Shown here piece by piece: positions 25,689 through 35,900 of a DNA stretch of 64,000 nt (position 1 is its first letter; every line of letters begins with the position of its first letter). The notes beneath the pieces were generated by a model. The model did not search any database, was not told where the DNA came from, and worked only from the letters and a program-made list of their open reading frames with translations. Made by a program: the position numbers and the translations under genes. This DNA comes from Variovorax sp. PAMC26660. Its GTDB lineage: Bacteria > Pseudomonadota > Gammaproteobacteria > Burkholderiales > Burkholderiaceae_C. The stretch spans positions 4,207,501-4,271,500 of the forward strand of contig NZ_CP060295.1 in NCBI RefSeq assembly GCF_014302995.1. The letters run 5' to 3'.

Positions 25689-26927
25689 TCATTCCGGAAT
25701 GGCGGCCAGCGGCGCACCGCCGCGCGCACGGCCCAGCGTGGCGACGATCAGCGCGGCAATCAGCACCAGCACGCCGCTGAGCACCATCGTGCTGGAGATG
25801 CCGTAGCTGTCGACCGTCAGGCCGCCGATCAGCGCGCCGGAGGCAATCGCCACCTGGAAGCCGGTCACGAGCAGGGCCTGGCCGGCTTCCTGCGCATCGG
25901 GCACGGCCTCCATCATCCAGCCGGTGAGCGCCACCGGGATCAGGCCGAAAGCCACGCCCCAGATCACGACCACGATCGCGCCAGCCACCATGCCGGTGCC
26001 GATCAGTGTCGACAGCAGCAGCGCCGTCGCGAGCATCAGTGCCGCCAGCAGGGTGGTACCGCGCACGCTGCGCGCCACCAGGCTGCCGCCCAGGAAGGTG
26101 CCGACGAAACCTACCGCGCCATAGACCAGCAACAGCGTCGAGACCGCATTGGCCTGCAGGCCGAACACCTGCTGCAGCAGCGGCTTCAGGTAGGTGTAGG
26201 CCGCAAAGTGGCCGGCAATGAAGAACAGCACCGCGAGCAGGCCGACCTGCGCCATGCGGCGCGTGAGCGGCGTCAGCAGGTCACGCGCACCGATGGCGCG
26301 CAGCGGCGGAATCGCCGGCAGCAGCCACAGTTGCATCAGCAGCACGGCGGTGGCCAGCGCGCCGGTCACCGCGAACGAGGCGCGCCAGCCGAACAGCGTG
26401 CCAAGGAGCGAACCCGCCGGCACGCCGAGTACGGTGGCGGCGGACACGCCCGCCAGCACCAGCGACATGGCGCGGGCTTGCGAGGCAGGCGGCACCAGTT
26501 GCGTGGCAGCGGCCGGCGCAAAAGTCCAGAAGCCGCCCACGGCCAGGCCGAGCATCAGGCGTGCGACCAGCATGGTGCCGAAGTTGGGGGCAAAGGCCGC
26601 GAGCAGGTTCGAGGCGATCAGCAGCAGGGTGAGCGTGATCAGCACCGTGCGCCGGTCGAGCCGGCCCGAAGCAACGATCAGCGCCGGGCCCGCGAAGGCC
26701 GCCAGCACACCGGGCATCGTGACCATCAGGCCGGCTGTGCCGTCGGACACGTTGAGCCCGCGGGCGATGTCGGTCAGAAGGCCGATGGGCATGAACTCGG
26801 TAGACACCATGGCGAAGGTGCCGACGGCAATGGAACTGACGGCAAGCCATGCGGAGCGCGACGTGTGGGCCGGTGCGGCCGCCGCCACGTCGTCGATGCA
26901 TGGGTTGCTGCTGGGTGAATTCATCAT
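25689..26927 (-). CDS. MFS efflux transporter (DHA1/AraJ-like)
   Basis: A 412-residue inner-membrane protein with about 12 helices. FAMVSTEFMPIGLLTDIA and the GRLDRRTVLI loop match the DHA1 drug-efflux and sugar-efflux group (AraJ, SotB, YdhP). The frame extends upstream to 27083, but that extension is not family-like, and the adjacent ATG codons at 26927/26924 give normal length. The substrate is unknown. No regulator is adjacent; the 213-base gap upstream holds a hairpin (27089-27107) but no gene. Confidence 0.85.
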   Translation of the reverse strand: MMNSPSSNPCIDDVAAAAPAHTSRSAWLAVSSIAVGTFAMVSTEFMPIGLLTDIARGLNVSDGTAGLMVTMPGVLAAFAGPALIVASGRLDRRTVLITLTLLLIASNLLAAFAPNFGTMLVARLMLGLAVGGFWTFAPAAATQLVPPASQARAMSLVLAGVSAATVLGVPAGSLLGTLFGWRASFAVTGALATAVLLMQLWLLPAIPPLRAIGARDLLTPLTRRMAQVGLLAVLFFIAGHFAAYTYLKPLLQQVFGLQANAVSTLLLVYGAVGFVGTFLGGSLVARSVRGTTLLAALMLATALLLSTLIGTGMVAGAIVVVIWGVAFGLIPVALTGWMMEAVPDAQEAGQALLVTGFQVAIASGALIGGLTVDSYGISSTMVLSGVLVLIAALIVATLGRARGGAPLAAIPE

Positions 26928-27088
26928 GGAGATGCTTTCGTGAAGGGCATCGGCGACGCATGCGCCAATGCTTGTGAAGGGCATTGGAGTGTGCGAGCTG
27001 ACGCCTTTGCGACAAAGAGGCTGGCCAGCAGTAGTCAGTTTCCTGACGGCTAACAATCGACCCTTTTTTGTGTTCCGGCACACCCCCG

Positions 27089-27107
27089 GACCACCGCCTG
27101 GGTGGTC
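27089..27107. repeat. Intergenic hairpin GACCACC/GGTGGTC
   Basis: A perfect 7-base stem with a 5-base loop lies in the 213-base gap between two minus-strand genes (stop of the 27141-27680 gene and start of the MFS gene). There is no T tract on the transcribed strand, so it is not a convincing terminator. Confidence 0.4.
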
Positions 27108-27140
27108 ATCGCCATCACGCTCCGCGCGAGGTGAGGGGGG

Positions 27141-27680
27141 TCAAGTGATGACCGGGCGCGACTGCAGCACCCGGCCGTCGGCGATGAACGAATCGCCGAT
27201 CAGCACGCGAAAGACCGCGCCGTGCGGAAACTTCGGCCGGGCCACGGCCGGCGAGAGGAATTCGACCTCCAGCGCCTCGGGCATCGCGCGCTCGAGCACC
27301 TCGCCCTGCGGCACGAACCAGCGCGCCGAAAAGCCTTCGTTGTCGATCACCAGCGCGCAGCGGTACTCGCCCGCGCCGATCGGCACATCCTGCGAAGGCA
27401 GTGCCGGCTTGCGGAACTTGAGTTCGACCAGCAGGTGCGGCGTGAACGCGCCCACCCCGTCGAAGCTCGGCGGTGCGGCCGGCGGCGCCCGGCGCGGCCG
27501 CTTGCTGATGAGCCATGCAATGACGTTGCCGATGATCGGCACCCACAGCACCATCAGCAGCGTGCCGATGTCGCGCGCGGTCGATCCCCGTTCTGCGTAG
27601 TGCCGCAGGAAGGCACCTCCCACGGCCACGCACAGGAGGATGATGACGATGAGTCGTCGGCGGACTTGGATGGTGGTCAT
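27141..27680 (-). CDS. Hypothetical membrane-anchored protein
   Basis: A 179-residue protein with two N-terminal hydrophobic helices (about 10-25 and 38-58), a basic loop and a soluble beta-rich domain of about 120 residues. The soluble part (EYRCALVIDNEGFSARWFV, then VFRVLIGDSFIADG) resembles small beta-barrel binding domains of the EF-Tu-like domain-2 type in hydropathy, but I recognise no family. It lies 30 bases after the beta-glucan synthase gene stop on the same strand but upstream in transcription order, so it may be cotranscribed ahead of the MFS gene rather than with ndvB. Confidence 0.7.
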   Translation of the reverse strand: MTTIQVRRRLIVIILLCVAVGGAFLRHYAERGSTARDIGTLLMVLWVPIIGNVIAWLISKRPRRAPPAAPPSFDGVGAFTPHLLVELKFRKPALPSQDVPIGAGEYRCALVIDNEGFSARWFVPQGEVLERAMPEALEVEFLSPAVARPKFPHGAVFRVLIGDSFIADGRVLQSRPVIT

Positions 27681-27710
27681 GAAAGCGCGGGGTGAAAGCG
27701 GCCCCGGACC

Positions 27711-30700
27711 TTAACCCACCCGCACCACCGCATTCGCCGGCAGCGCCTGCCAGTCGATCCACTCGCCCACCGCCAGTTGGTGCGTGGGCGCGACGGCGCC
27801 TTCGACCGTGCCCCACTGCAGCGTGAGGCTGCGCTTGCCGAGCCGCAGCGCGATCTCGAAACCCGGCCAGTGCGCGGGCAGGTGCGGCGTCAGCGAAAGC
27901 TGGCGTCCCTTCACGTTCAGGCCCAGCAGGGTTTCGACAGCGGCGCGGTGCAGCCATGCGGCCGAGCCGGTGTACCAGCTCCAGCCGCCACGGCCCACAT
28001 AGGGTGCGGCGCCGTAGACATCGCCCGCCATCACATAAGGCTCCAGCTCGTAGGCCGGGCCGCGTTCGGGGTGTTGCGTGCGGTGGGCCGGGCTCAAACC
28101 CTCGAAGCTCTGCCAGGCCGCTTCATGGTCGCCCTGCAACGCCTGCGCCATCAGCGCCCACACGGCGCCGTGCGAATACTGGCCGCCGTTCTCGCGCACG
28201 CCCGGCGGGTAGGCCTGGATGTAGCCGGGGTTGTTGGTCGAGTTGGCAAAGGGCGGTGCCAGCAGGCGCAGCAGGCCGGCCGGCTCGTCGTGCAGATGCT
28301 CCTTGACGGCGGCCATCGCCGGGCCGGTGTGGGCTGCGTCCGAAGCGCCGGAGAGCACCGACCACGCCTGCGCGATCAGGTCGATGCGGCATTCGTCGTT
28401 GGCCGACGAGCCCAGCGGCGCGCCGTTGTCGAAGAAGGCGCGGCGGAACCAGGCGCCGTCCCAGCCTGCGTCGTGCAGCGCAGCGATCCAGCCGCGTCGC
28501 GCCTCGGTCCAGCGCGCGGCGCGTTCATGCTCGCCGCGTGATTCGGCGATGGGCGCGAAGTGCTCGACCACGCTGCACAGGAACCAGCCGAGCCATACCG
28601 ATTCGCCACGGCCTTCGTTGCCGACGCGGTTCATGCCGTCGTTCCAGTCGCCGGTGCCCATCAGTGGCAGGCCGTGCGCGCCGGTCTTCAGGCTGCGGTC
28701 GATGGCGCGTGCGCCGTGGTCGAACACGGTGGCCATGCGACCGCTGTTCTGCGGCGCGTAGTAGGCGTCTTCCGCGCCCTCGGGAATGCCGGGGCCTTCG
28801 ATGAAGCCGACCATCTCGTCGAGCAGCGACGCATCGCCGGTTACCTCGACGTAGTGCGCCGATGCATAGGGCAGCCACAGCAGGTCGTCCGAGAAATGCG
28901 TGCGCACGCCAGCACCACCGGGCATGTGCCACCAGTGCTGCACATCGCCTTCGGGGAACTGGCGCGCCGCGTTGACCAGGATCTGCTCGCGCAGGCGCGG
29001 CGGATCGGTGAGGGCGAAGGCCATCGCGTCCTGCAACTGGTCGCGAAAGCCGAAGGCGCCGCCGGCCTGGTAGAAGCCGGCCTTCGACCAGAGCCGGCAC
29101 GCCAGCGTCTGGTACACGAGCCAGCGGTTGACCAGTGCATCGAACAACGGATCGGGCGTGCGCACCTGCAGCCGGTCGAGCAGTTCGTCCCAGAAGCCGC
29201 GCACCTGCTCGAGTGCTTCGGGCACGTCGCGCTGCCGCCAGCGGCGGGCGAGTTCGAGCGCCGCGTCGGCGCTGCCGGCATGGCCCAGCACGAAGCTGAA
29301 GCTCGCGGTTTCGCCAGAGGCAACGACGAATTCGCCGCCGATGGCCGCGCAGGCATCGAGCCCGCTGCCAGCGCGCCGCGCCAGCGTGTCGGGCACTTCG
29401 ACGACGCCGCGCCCGGCGAAGAACTCGCTGCGGTCGCAGGTCCATTGCGTGGCCCCGGTCGTCGCGCCTTGCAGGCCTGCAAGCAACAGAAAAGCCGTGC
29501 TGCCGCCGAAGCCTGCGCTCGATTCGCGCTGCTGGCCGAACACGGCCGCCTGGTCTTCGGGCTTCCAGCAATGCACGGTGCGCCGTTCGCCGCGCGCGGC
29601 GCCCAGTTGCCACTCGACCATCGCGAGCGTGCGCAGGCGGCGCTGGCCGGCGCCTTCGTTGCGCACGCGCACATGCACCAGCTTGACGGCCTCGTCGCGG
29701 TCCGCGAAGAAGGTGGTCTCCAGCACCAGGGAATCCTGATGGCACTCGAAGACCGTGTAGCCCTGCCCATGCCGCACGCGGTGGCGGGTGCTGCCGTTGC
29801 CACCGCCAGCAGGCGTGAGCGGCAGCATCTCGCGCGAGCTCACGTCCTGCAGCAGGTAGTGCTCGAAGGCCGGGTCCTGCACCGGGTCGTTCGACCATGG
29901 CGTGACCTGGTGCATGCGGCTGTTGCCGGCCCAGGTGTAGCCGGTGCCCCATTCGGACACCTGGAAGCCGAAGGATGCATTGGCGATCACGTTGACCCAG
30001 GGGCGCGGCGTGCGGTGGTCGAGATCGACCTCGAAGCTGAACTCGCCGCTCTCGGCATCGAAGTCGCCGATGGGCGTCACCACTTCAGGCGCGGCCTGCG
30101 TTGCCACGCGCCGTGTCAGCAGGGGCACGCGCGACGGCGCCGGCGTGCTGTTGTCGCCCGCTGGCGGCGTGCCGCGCGCTTCGTGCAATGCAGCCACCTG
30201 CACTTCGAGCGCCCGACCGTCGGCCGTGAACACCACGCGCGCCAGGCTTGACAGCGCGGCCTTTTCCGAAGGCACCACGTCCTGGTCGCGCAGCAGGTAG
30301 AAGCCGGCGGTGTCGTTGCGTGGAAAGCTGTTCTGCGTCTGTTGCGCGACGCGCGAGCGCAGCGTCTCTATTTCGCGCTGCAGGGGCATCAGGTACGAGT
30401 TCGGCTCGCTGTTGAGCACCACCAGGTCGCAGGCCACGCCGCCGAAGCCCCACCACGGCTGCGCGCGCAGCAGCGTGTTGATCAGGCCCATGCCGTTCAT
30501 CGAATGGATGTAGACCAGCACGATGGGCTTGTCGCCCGAGATGCCGAAGCGCCAGATCTGGCGCAGGTCGATCAGGCCCCGGTCGCTCATCACGCGGGGC
30601 GTGGTGTAGGTGAGGATGGTCGTGAGGTCCTGCAGCGCGAGGTTCTGCGCGGGCGCGATGCTCAGGTCGCGCAGCCGCACCTGCGCCAGCGTGGCGGCCA

Positions 30701-33700
30701 TGCGGGTGGCGCGCTCCACGTGCATGGGCTGCAGGTAGCGGTCGATGCTGGGCATCAGCGCCTCGATGCTTTCGTCGGCGGCGGTCGCGAAGCTCAGGCG
30801 CGCGGTGGCACCCGGCGCGATCGACAGGCGCACGCGCAGGCAGGCGATGGGGTCGAGGCCGTTCACCGGCGTGCCGTTGATCGCCTGCGGCTGTGCATCG
30901 AGCGCGGGCGTGGCGAGCGTGCGGTTGCGGCCGATGAAGGCGCGCCGGTCGGTCATGCAGTCGATCGACAGCACGTTGGCATCGACCGAGGCCACGAAGT
31001 GCACCGCGGCCACCACCGGGTCGCCGTGCAGGCGGGGCTTGCGCGACAGCAGCAACGCGCGCCACGCGGGCTCCCAGCGCGATTCGACGAACAGGTTGGC
31101 AAAGGCCGGATGCGCCTCGTCGGCCTTGGGGTTCGACAGCACCGGCTCGAAGTAGGAGACGAGTTCGAGCGTGCGCGTTTCGTCGCCGCTGTTGTGCAGC
31201 GTGATGTTGCGCAGCTCGGTGTCGTCCTCGGGGCTGATCAGCACTGTGGTGCGTATCTGCAGGCCGGGCCCGGCTGCGTCGAACTGCACCTGGTCGGCCA
31301 GGAAGCGGGTGCGATAGCTCCAGTCGGCGCCGGGTGCGGGCAGGGCGGTGAGCGAGGTCAGCTCGCGCTGCCCTTCGTCGCGGACATAGAAGAAGGTGCC
31401 GTAGCTGTCGCGCAGCGGATCGTCGCGCCAGCGGGTCACGTTGAACGAGCGCCAGCGGCTCACGCCCGCGCCATTGGCACGCAGTGCCACCGTGTAGCGG
31501 CCGTTCGACAGCAGGTGCGTGGGCTGGAAGCCCGGCACCATCGGGTCGACCACGCGCGGCTGGAACAGCGGCGCCAGCTCGGTCTGGCTGGGCTCGGGCG
31601 GCGTGCGCGGGTCGGCACTGCCGATGATCTGCCGCGGCGTGCGTTCGTGCAGCAGCGACTCGTGCGCCTGCACCAGCGCGGCACTGCCGAACCAGCGGCG
31701 CGGTGCTTCGTCGCGCAGCACATTGCACAGCGCCACCAGTGACATGCCCTGGTGGTGCGCCATGAAGTTGCGCACCACGGTGAAGTCCTGGCCCTCGGCC
31801 TGGCGCGAGGCGGTGAAGTCGATCGCGTCGTGAAAACCGAACTCGCCGCGCGCGCCGAGCGATTCGAGCAGTTCGAGGTTGATCACTGCCGCCTCGGGCG
31901 CGAAGGGCGCGGCCATCGCGCTGGCGTAAGGCGCCACCACGCGGTCGGTTGGCGGCGTGCGCCGCAGCGCCAGGCGCGGCACGCCGAAGGGCGAGTACTG
32001 GTAGGCCAGCGAATGGTCCTGCGCGAAGTAGGCCGACTCGGAAACGCCCCACGGAATGTTGTGGGCGCGGCCGAAGGCCTGCTGTTCGGCGACAGCTGCG
32101 GCATTGGCCACCTGCAGCAGGCCGTCGGCGGGCTCGGTCATCACGAGCGCGGGCATCAGGTACTCGAACATCGAGCCCGACCACGACTTGAGGCTGGGCT
32201 GGAAGCCCACCAGCAGGAACGGCCGGCCCAGCGCCAGCCAGTGGCGGCGTGGCACGTCGCCCTTGGCGATCGCCAGAAAACTCAGCAGCCGCGATTCGGA
32301 GGCCAGCAGGTCGTAGTAGCTCGCGTCGAGCACGTTCTCTTCGACACGCAGGCCGATGTGGAACAGGTGGCGCTTGGCGTCGTAGAGGCCGCTGAAATCC
32401 ATGCCGTCGTGCAGCGTGTCGCAGCGTTGCGCCAGCGCTTCGAGCGCGGGTTCTTCATGGCTCTGGCAGCCTTCTTCCGCCGCAAAGGCCCGGCAGGCCT
32501 GCGCCACGGCCACGAGGTGGCCGGCGAAGTTGCCGCTGTCCACGCTGGACACATAGTCCGGCGGCAGCGGCTTGAGCGTTTGCGTGTCGTACCAGTTGAA
32601 CAGGTGGCCTTGGTGCTTCTGCATGCGGTCGACGGTGTCGAGCGTGGCGGTGACGCGTGCCAGCAAGGCCGCCGTGTCGATCCAGCCGAATTCGCGTGCG
32701 CAGCAGGTGGCGAGCAGGTACATGCCGATGTTGGTCGGCGAGGTGCGGTGCGCAATGGTCGGCTGCGGTTCGAGCTGCAGGTTGTCGGGCGGCAGGTGGT
32801 TGTCGTCCGGGCCCACCACGTGTTCGAAGAAGCGCCAGGTGTCGTGCGCCAGTTTTTCCAGGTAGGCGCGCTGCTCGGGTTGGAGCGGGTCTTCCACTTG
32901 CGCATTGACGCGGCTGCTCCACCACGAGGCGATCGGCGCCAGCGCCCAGACCACGAAGAGCAGCGGACCGAGCACCGGGTAGGCGCTCCAGTTCGCAAGC
33001 ACGGCGAGCACAAGGCAGAGCGCGCTGCTGCTGGCCGCGCTGCGCACGAAGGGCTTCAGTTGCTGGCTGGATTGCGCCTGCGCCTGGTCTGCCGTCGTCC
33101 ACTGCAGCAAGTGCCTGCGGCTGACGACGATTCGCCAGGTGGCGAGAAAGGCCGCATCGAGCAGCAGGCGCGTCTGCGCCGCCAACTGAACGAACTGCCA
33201 GGCCGCGCCGGCCATGGCGCGAAGCAGTTCCACTGCGCCCACATCGAAGAAGTGGCGCAGCTCGATGGAGCGTCGTGTCGGCACCAGCCCGGCCAGCGCG
33301 CCGAGCAGCGGTCCGAGCGTGAGCGCCGATGCAACTGCAGCCAGCGCCCATCCGAGCGGCATGGCCTGCGTGAAGATCACTAGCACCAGCAGCGCGAAAG
33401 ACGCGGGCACCACCAGTGAGCGGCGCAGGTTGTCGCACATCTTCCAGAGGCCCAGCGCGTCGATGCCGAAGCGGCGAGCACGCCACATCAGCGGCAGCAA
33501 CTGCCAGTCGCCGCGCACCCAGCGGTGCACGCGCGAGGCGGCCACACCGGCATGGTGCGGATGGTCTTCGACCAAGACCACATCGCTGACCATCGCGCAG
33601 CGCGCGACCGTGCCTTCGAGCAGGTCATGGCTCAGCACCGCGCTGTCGGGCAGGCGCTGGTCGAGCGTGGCGTGGACCGCGCGCACGTTCAGCAAACCCT

Positions 33701-35900
33701 TGCCGGTGAAGGAACCGCTGCCGAACACGTCCTGGTAGATGTCGGACGCACCGCTGCCATAGGGGTCGAGGCCGCACTGGCCGGCGAACATCCAGTGGAA
33801 GAAGGAGCGCTCGTTCTGCATCGGGAACGGCGTGACGATGCGCGGCTGCAGGATGCCGAAGCCCGCGACCACGCGCCGGCTTTGCACGTCGATCTCGGGC
33901 GCGTTCAGCGGATGCGCGGCGATGGACACGAGATCGCGCAGCGCGCCGGGCGGCAGGCCGGTGTCGCTGTCGAGCGTCAGCACATAGGGCGTGCGGCCGG
34001 GCGCGATCTGCTGGCCGGGCGCGAGCGGAAGAAAGCCGCTGGCATCGCCGCTCGCGAGCAGGCGCACCAGCATTTCGAGCTTGCCGCGCTTGCGCTCCCA
34101 GCCCATCCAGCGCTGTTCGGTGTCGCTCCAGCTGCGCGGGCGATGCAGCAGCAGGAAGCGCGGTGCGGCGCCTTCCGCCACAGGGTACTTGGCGTTGAGC
34201 GCGGCGATGCGTTGCAGGGCATCGTCTAGCAGCACCGCGTCGTCGGGCATCGAGGCCTGAAGCGCATCGGCCCAGTCGGTCAGCAGTGCGAACTGCGCAT
34301 GCGCCTCGCGGTTGGCGAGCCAATGCAGTTCGAGCCGGTGGGCCAGTTGTGTGTTGTTCGCGGTCGAACCCAGCAGCGTGGGAATGACGACCAGCGCGCG
34401 GTGCCGCTCGGGAATGCCGCCCGCAAAATCCAGGCGTGGCAATGCCTGCACCCGCACCGACTCCGCCATGATGCGTTGCGCCAGCGCAATCAATGCCTCG
34501 GACACCGGCCACGCCAGAAGGATCAGCGCCACCACCGTGGTCCAGTCTTCGCGGTGCGGCAGGCCGTGCACGACGGCTGCCAGCAGCAGCGCGGTGCCGA
34601 TGGTCACGGCGCCGACATACACGGGCAGGCGCCAGCCGCGATGGTCGCGTGCGGGCCGGATGTTCGTCGTGCGGTCGACGCGGCCTGCGGGGCCGTCCGG
34701 CTGCAACGACGCGATCAGCGCGGGCCGGCCCTGGCCGAAGAGGTAATAGCCGGCGGTGCCGTCGGCGCGATCGGTCTCCGCGCCGGCTTCGTCGGCCGGC
34801 GCGCTCGACGCCAGCTTGACGACGGCCTGCGCCACCTCGCGCTCGGGTCGTTCGCTGCTGCGTGCCACCTGCTCCATCGCATGCGTGATCTGCTGGCGCG
34901 TGAGTTCGCTTTCGTTGGCAAAGCTCGGCAGCTCGCGCAGCACGCGCAGCGAGCGGCTCACGGGTTCGATCAGGTCGCTCCACTCGACCTGGCCGATCAT
35001 GCGCAGCGTGGTGATGATGTTGCCGACCGTGAGGTTGGCGGCGGCTTGCGCGTTCTGCGCATCGCCGATCAGCGCCGGGCCGTTGGGGCAGTGCTGCTCG
35101 GTCCAGCGCACCAGCGCGGGCATGTCGTCGCCGTGCTCCACGGGCAGGCGTTGCCAGAGCTGCGTGAGGTAGTTGTCCTGCAGGCCGTGGCTCTGCAGCG
35201 CGCGGTAGAGCACGTCGAGGTCTTGCGCCGAGAGGTTGGGTGCCGCATCCCAGGCTGCGTGCGCGATCTCGCGTGCGACCTTGTTCTCGGCAATGCTCTC
35301 TGCCACGCGGCGCAGGTTCTCCAGCAGCACCACGCGCAGGGTGGTGGGCAGCGCCCACAGCTCGCCGAGCGTCAGCTCGTCGATGTCTTGATACGCGTTG
35401 AGGAAGGCGGTGAACAGCGTCGCATTGAGCACGCTGTCGGTGTGCGCGACATAGGCCCACGCAATGCCGTACACGCGCGGCAATCCCGCCAGCGGCGGTG
35501 TGGTGAGCTTGGGCAGGCGCGCGTAATAACTGCGCGGCACGCCGTCATGGATCTGCTGGAGCTGTGCCTCGACCAGATGGAAGTTGTCGAGCAGCCACTC
35601 GGCGGCGGGCGACACATAGCGCCCGCTCTGCGAGATCAGCGCGATGTAATCGAAGGCTGCGCGCAGCGACTCGAGGTTTTCGTCGACACGCGGAAAAAAA
35701 GGCGCACCTTCGCGCGCACGGTGGTGGTCGTCTTCCACCACTTGGGCACGGGCCAGGCTGTGGCCGTGCTGTTCGAAACGTTGGGCACCGAAGAGTTCGG
35801 CACGGATCGGAAGTGCAACCGGGTCGTGAGGACCCAGAAGAAGGGTCCGGGCGTAGTGACTGAGCCCCTGGAGGCGGTCGACGACGGCTGCTGCGCTCAA
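27711..35900 (-). CDS. ndvB: Cyclic beta-1,2-glucan synthase (NdvB/ChvB family)
   Basis: A very large inner-membrane enzyme (about 2,729 residues) that makes osmoregulated periplasmic cyclic beta-1,2-glucans from UDP-glucose. It has a helical N-terminus, two helices near 430-480, a GT84-type glycosyltransferase segment with LTLDSDTGLPPG (about 643) and HRWVRGDWQLLPLMW (about 790), more helices at 827-870 and 960-997, a glycoamylase-like domain (about 1060-1470), then a GH94 phosphorylase-type half with the catalytic Asp in GTGDWNDGMN (about 2418). In known synthases the last part sets ring size. The TTG at 35900 overlaps the stop of a 72-codon ORF (TTGA), so it is the likely coupled start; the frame itself extends to 36011. 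Size matches ChvB and NdvB of rhizobia. Confidence 0.93.
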   Translation of the reverse strand: MSAAAVVDRLQGLSHYARTLLLGPHDPVALPIRAELFGAQRFEQHGHSLARAQVVEDDHHRAREGAPFFPRVDENLESLRAAFDYIALISQSGRYVSPAAEWLLDNFHLVEAQLQQIHDGVPRSYYARLPKLTTPPLAGLPRVYGIAWAYVAHTDSVLNATLFTAFLNAYQDIDELTLGELWALPTTLRVVLLENLRRVAESIAENKVAREIAHAAWDAAPNLSAQDLDVLYRALQSHGLQDNYLTQLWQRLPVEHGDDMPALVRWTEQHCPNGPALIGDAQNAQAAANLTVGNIITTLRMIGQVEWSDLIEPVSRSLRVLRELPSFANESELTRQQITHAMEQVARSSERPEREVAQAVVKLASSAPADEAGAETDRADGTAGYYLFGQGRPALIASLQPDGPAGRVDRTTNIRPARDHRGWRLPVYVGAVTIGTALLLAAVVHGLPHREDWTTVVALILLAWPVSEALIALAQRIMAESVRVQALPRLDFAGGIPERHRALVVIPTLLGSTANNTQLAHRLELHWLANREAHAQFALLTDWADALQASMPDDAVLLDDALQRIAALNAKYPVAEGAAPRFLLLHRPRSWSDTEQRWMGWERKRGKLEMLVRLLASGDASGFLPLAPGQQIAPGRTPYVLTLDSDTGLPPGALRDLVSIAAHPLNAPEIDVQSRRVVAGFGILQPRIVTPFPMQNERSFFHWMFAGQCGLDPYGSGASDIYQDVFGSGSFTGKGLLNVRAVHATLDQRLPDSAVLSHDLLEGTVARCAMVSDVVLVEDHPHHAGVAASRVHRWVRGDWQLLPLMWRARRFGIDALGLWKMCDNLRRSLVVPASFALLVLVIFTQAMPLGWALAAVASALTLGPLLGALAGLVPTRRSIELRHFFDVGAVELLRAMAGAAWQFVQLAAQTRLLLDAAFLATWRIVVSRRHLLQWTTADQAQAQSSQQLKPFVRSAASSSALCLVLAVLANWSAYPVLGPLLFVVWALAPIASWWSSRVNAQVEDPLQPEQRAYLEKLAHDTWRFFEHVVGPDDNHLPPDNLQLEPQPTIAHRTSPTNIGMYLLATCCAREFGWIDTAALLARVTATLDTVDRMQKHQGHLFNWYDTQTLKPLPPDYVSSVDSGNFAGHLVAVAQACRAFAAEEGCQSHEEPALEALAQRCDTLHDGMDFSGLYDAKRHLFHIGLRVEENVLDASYYDLLASESRLLSFLAIAKGDVPRRHWLALGRPFLLVGFQPSLKSWSGSMFEYLMPALVMTEPADGLLQVANAAAVAEQQAFGRAHNIPWGVSESAYFAQDHSLAYQYSPFGVPRLALRRTPPTDRVVAPYASAMAAPFAPEAAVINLELLESLGARGEFGFHDAIDFTASRQAEGQDFTVVRNFMAHHQGMSLVALCNVLRDEAPRRWFGSAALVQAHESLLHERTPRQIIGSADPRTPPEPSQTELAPLFQPRVVDPMVPGFQPTHLLSNGRYTVALRANGAGVSRWRSFNVTRWRDDPLRDSYGTFFYVRDEGQRELTSLTALPAPGADWSYRTRFLADQVQFDAAGPGLQIRTTVLISPEDDTELRNITLHNSGDETRTLELVSYFEPVLSNPKADEAHPAFANLFVESRWEPAWRALLLSRKPRLHGDPVVAAVHFVASVDANVLSIDCMTDRRAFIGRNRTLATPALDAQPQAINGTPVNGLDPIACLRVRLSIAPGATARLSFATAADESIEALMPSIDRYLQPMHVERATRMAATLAQVRLRDLSIAPAQNLALQDLTTILTYTTPRVMSDRGLIDLRQIWRFGISGDKPIVLVYIHSMNGMGLINTLLRAQPWWGFGGVACDLVVLNSEPNSYLMPLQREIETLRSRVAQQTQNSFPRNDTAGFYLLRDQDVVPSEKAALSSLARVVFTADGRALEVQVAALHEARGTPPAGDNSTPAPSRVPLLTRRVATQAAPEVVTPIGDFDAESGEFSFEVDLDHRTPRPWVNVIANASFGFQVSEWGTGYTWAGNSRMHQVTPWSNDPVQDPAFEHYLLQDVSSREMLPLTPAGGGNGSTRHRVRHGQGYTVFECHQDSLVLETTFFADRDEAVKLVHVRVRNEGAGQRRLRTLAMVEWQLGAARGERRTVHCWKPEDQAAVFGQQRESSAGFGGSTAFLLLAGLQGATTGATQWTCDRSEFFAGRGVVEVPDTLARRAGSGLDACAAIGGEFVVASGETASFSFVLGHAGSADAALELARRWRQRDVPEALEQVRGFWDELLDRLQVRTPDPLFDALVNRWLVYQTLACRLWSKAGFYQAGGAFGFRDQLQDAMAFALTDPPRLREQILVNAARQFPEGDVQHWWHMPGGAGVRTHFSDDLLWLPYASAHYVEVTGDASLLDEMVGFIEGPGIPEGAEDAYYAPQNSGRMATVFDHGARAIDRSLKTGAHGLPLMGTGDWNDGMNRVGNEGRGESVWLGWFLCSVVEHFAPIAESRGEHERAARWTEARRGWIAALHDAGWDGAWFRRAFFDNGAPLGSSANDECRIDLIAQAWSVLSGASDAAHTGPAMAAVKEHLHDEPAGLLRLLAPPFANSTNNPGYIQAYPPGVRENGGQYSHGAVWALMAQALQGDHEAAWQSFEGLSPAHRTQHPERGPAYELEPYVMAGDVYGAAPYVGRGGWSWYTGSAAWLHRAAVETLLGLNVKGRQLSLTPHLPAHWPGFEIALRLGKRSLTLQWGTVEGAVAPTHQLAVGEWIDWQALPANAVVRVG

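Noticed and set aside
27061..27120. Terminator after the hypothetical gene at 27141
   Set aside because: The hairpin 27089-27107 is followed on the transcribed strand by A-rich instead of T-rich sequence.
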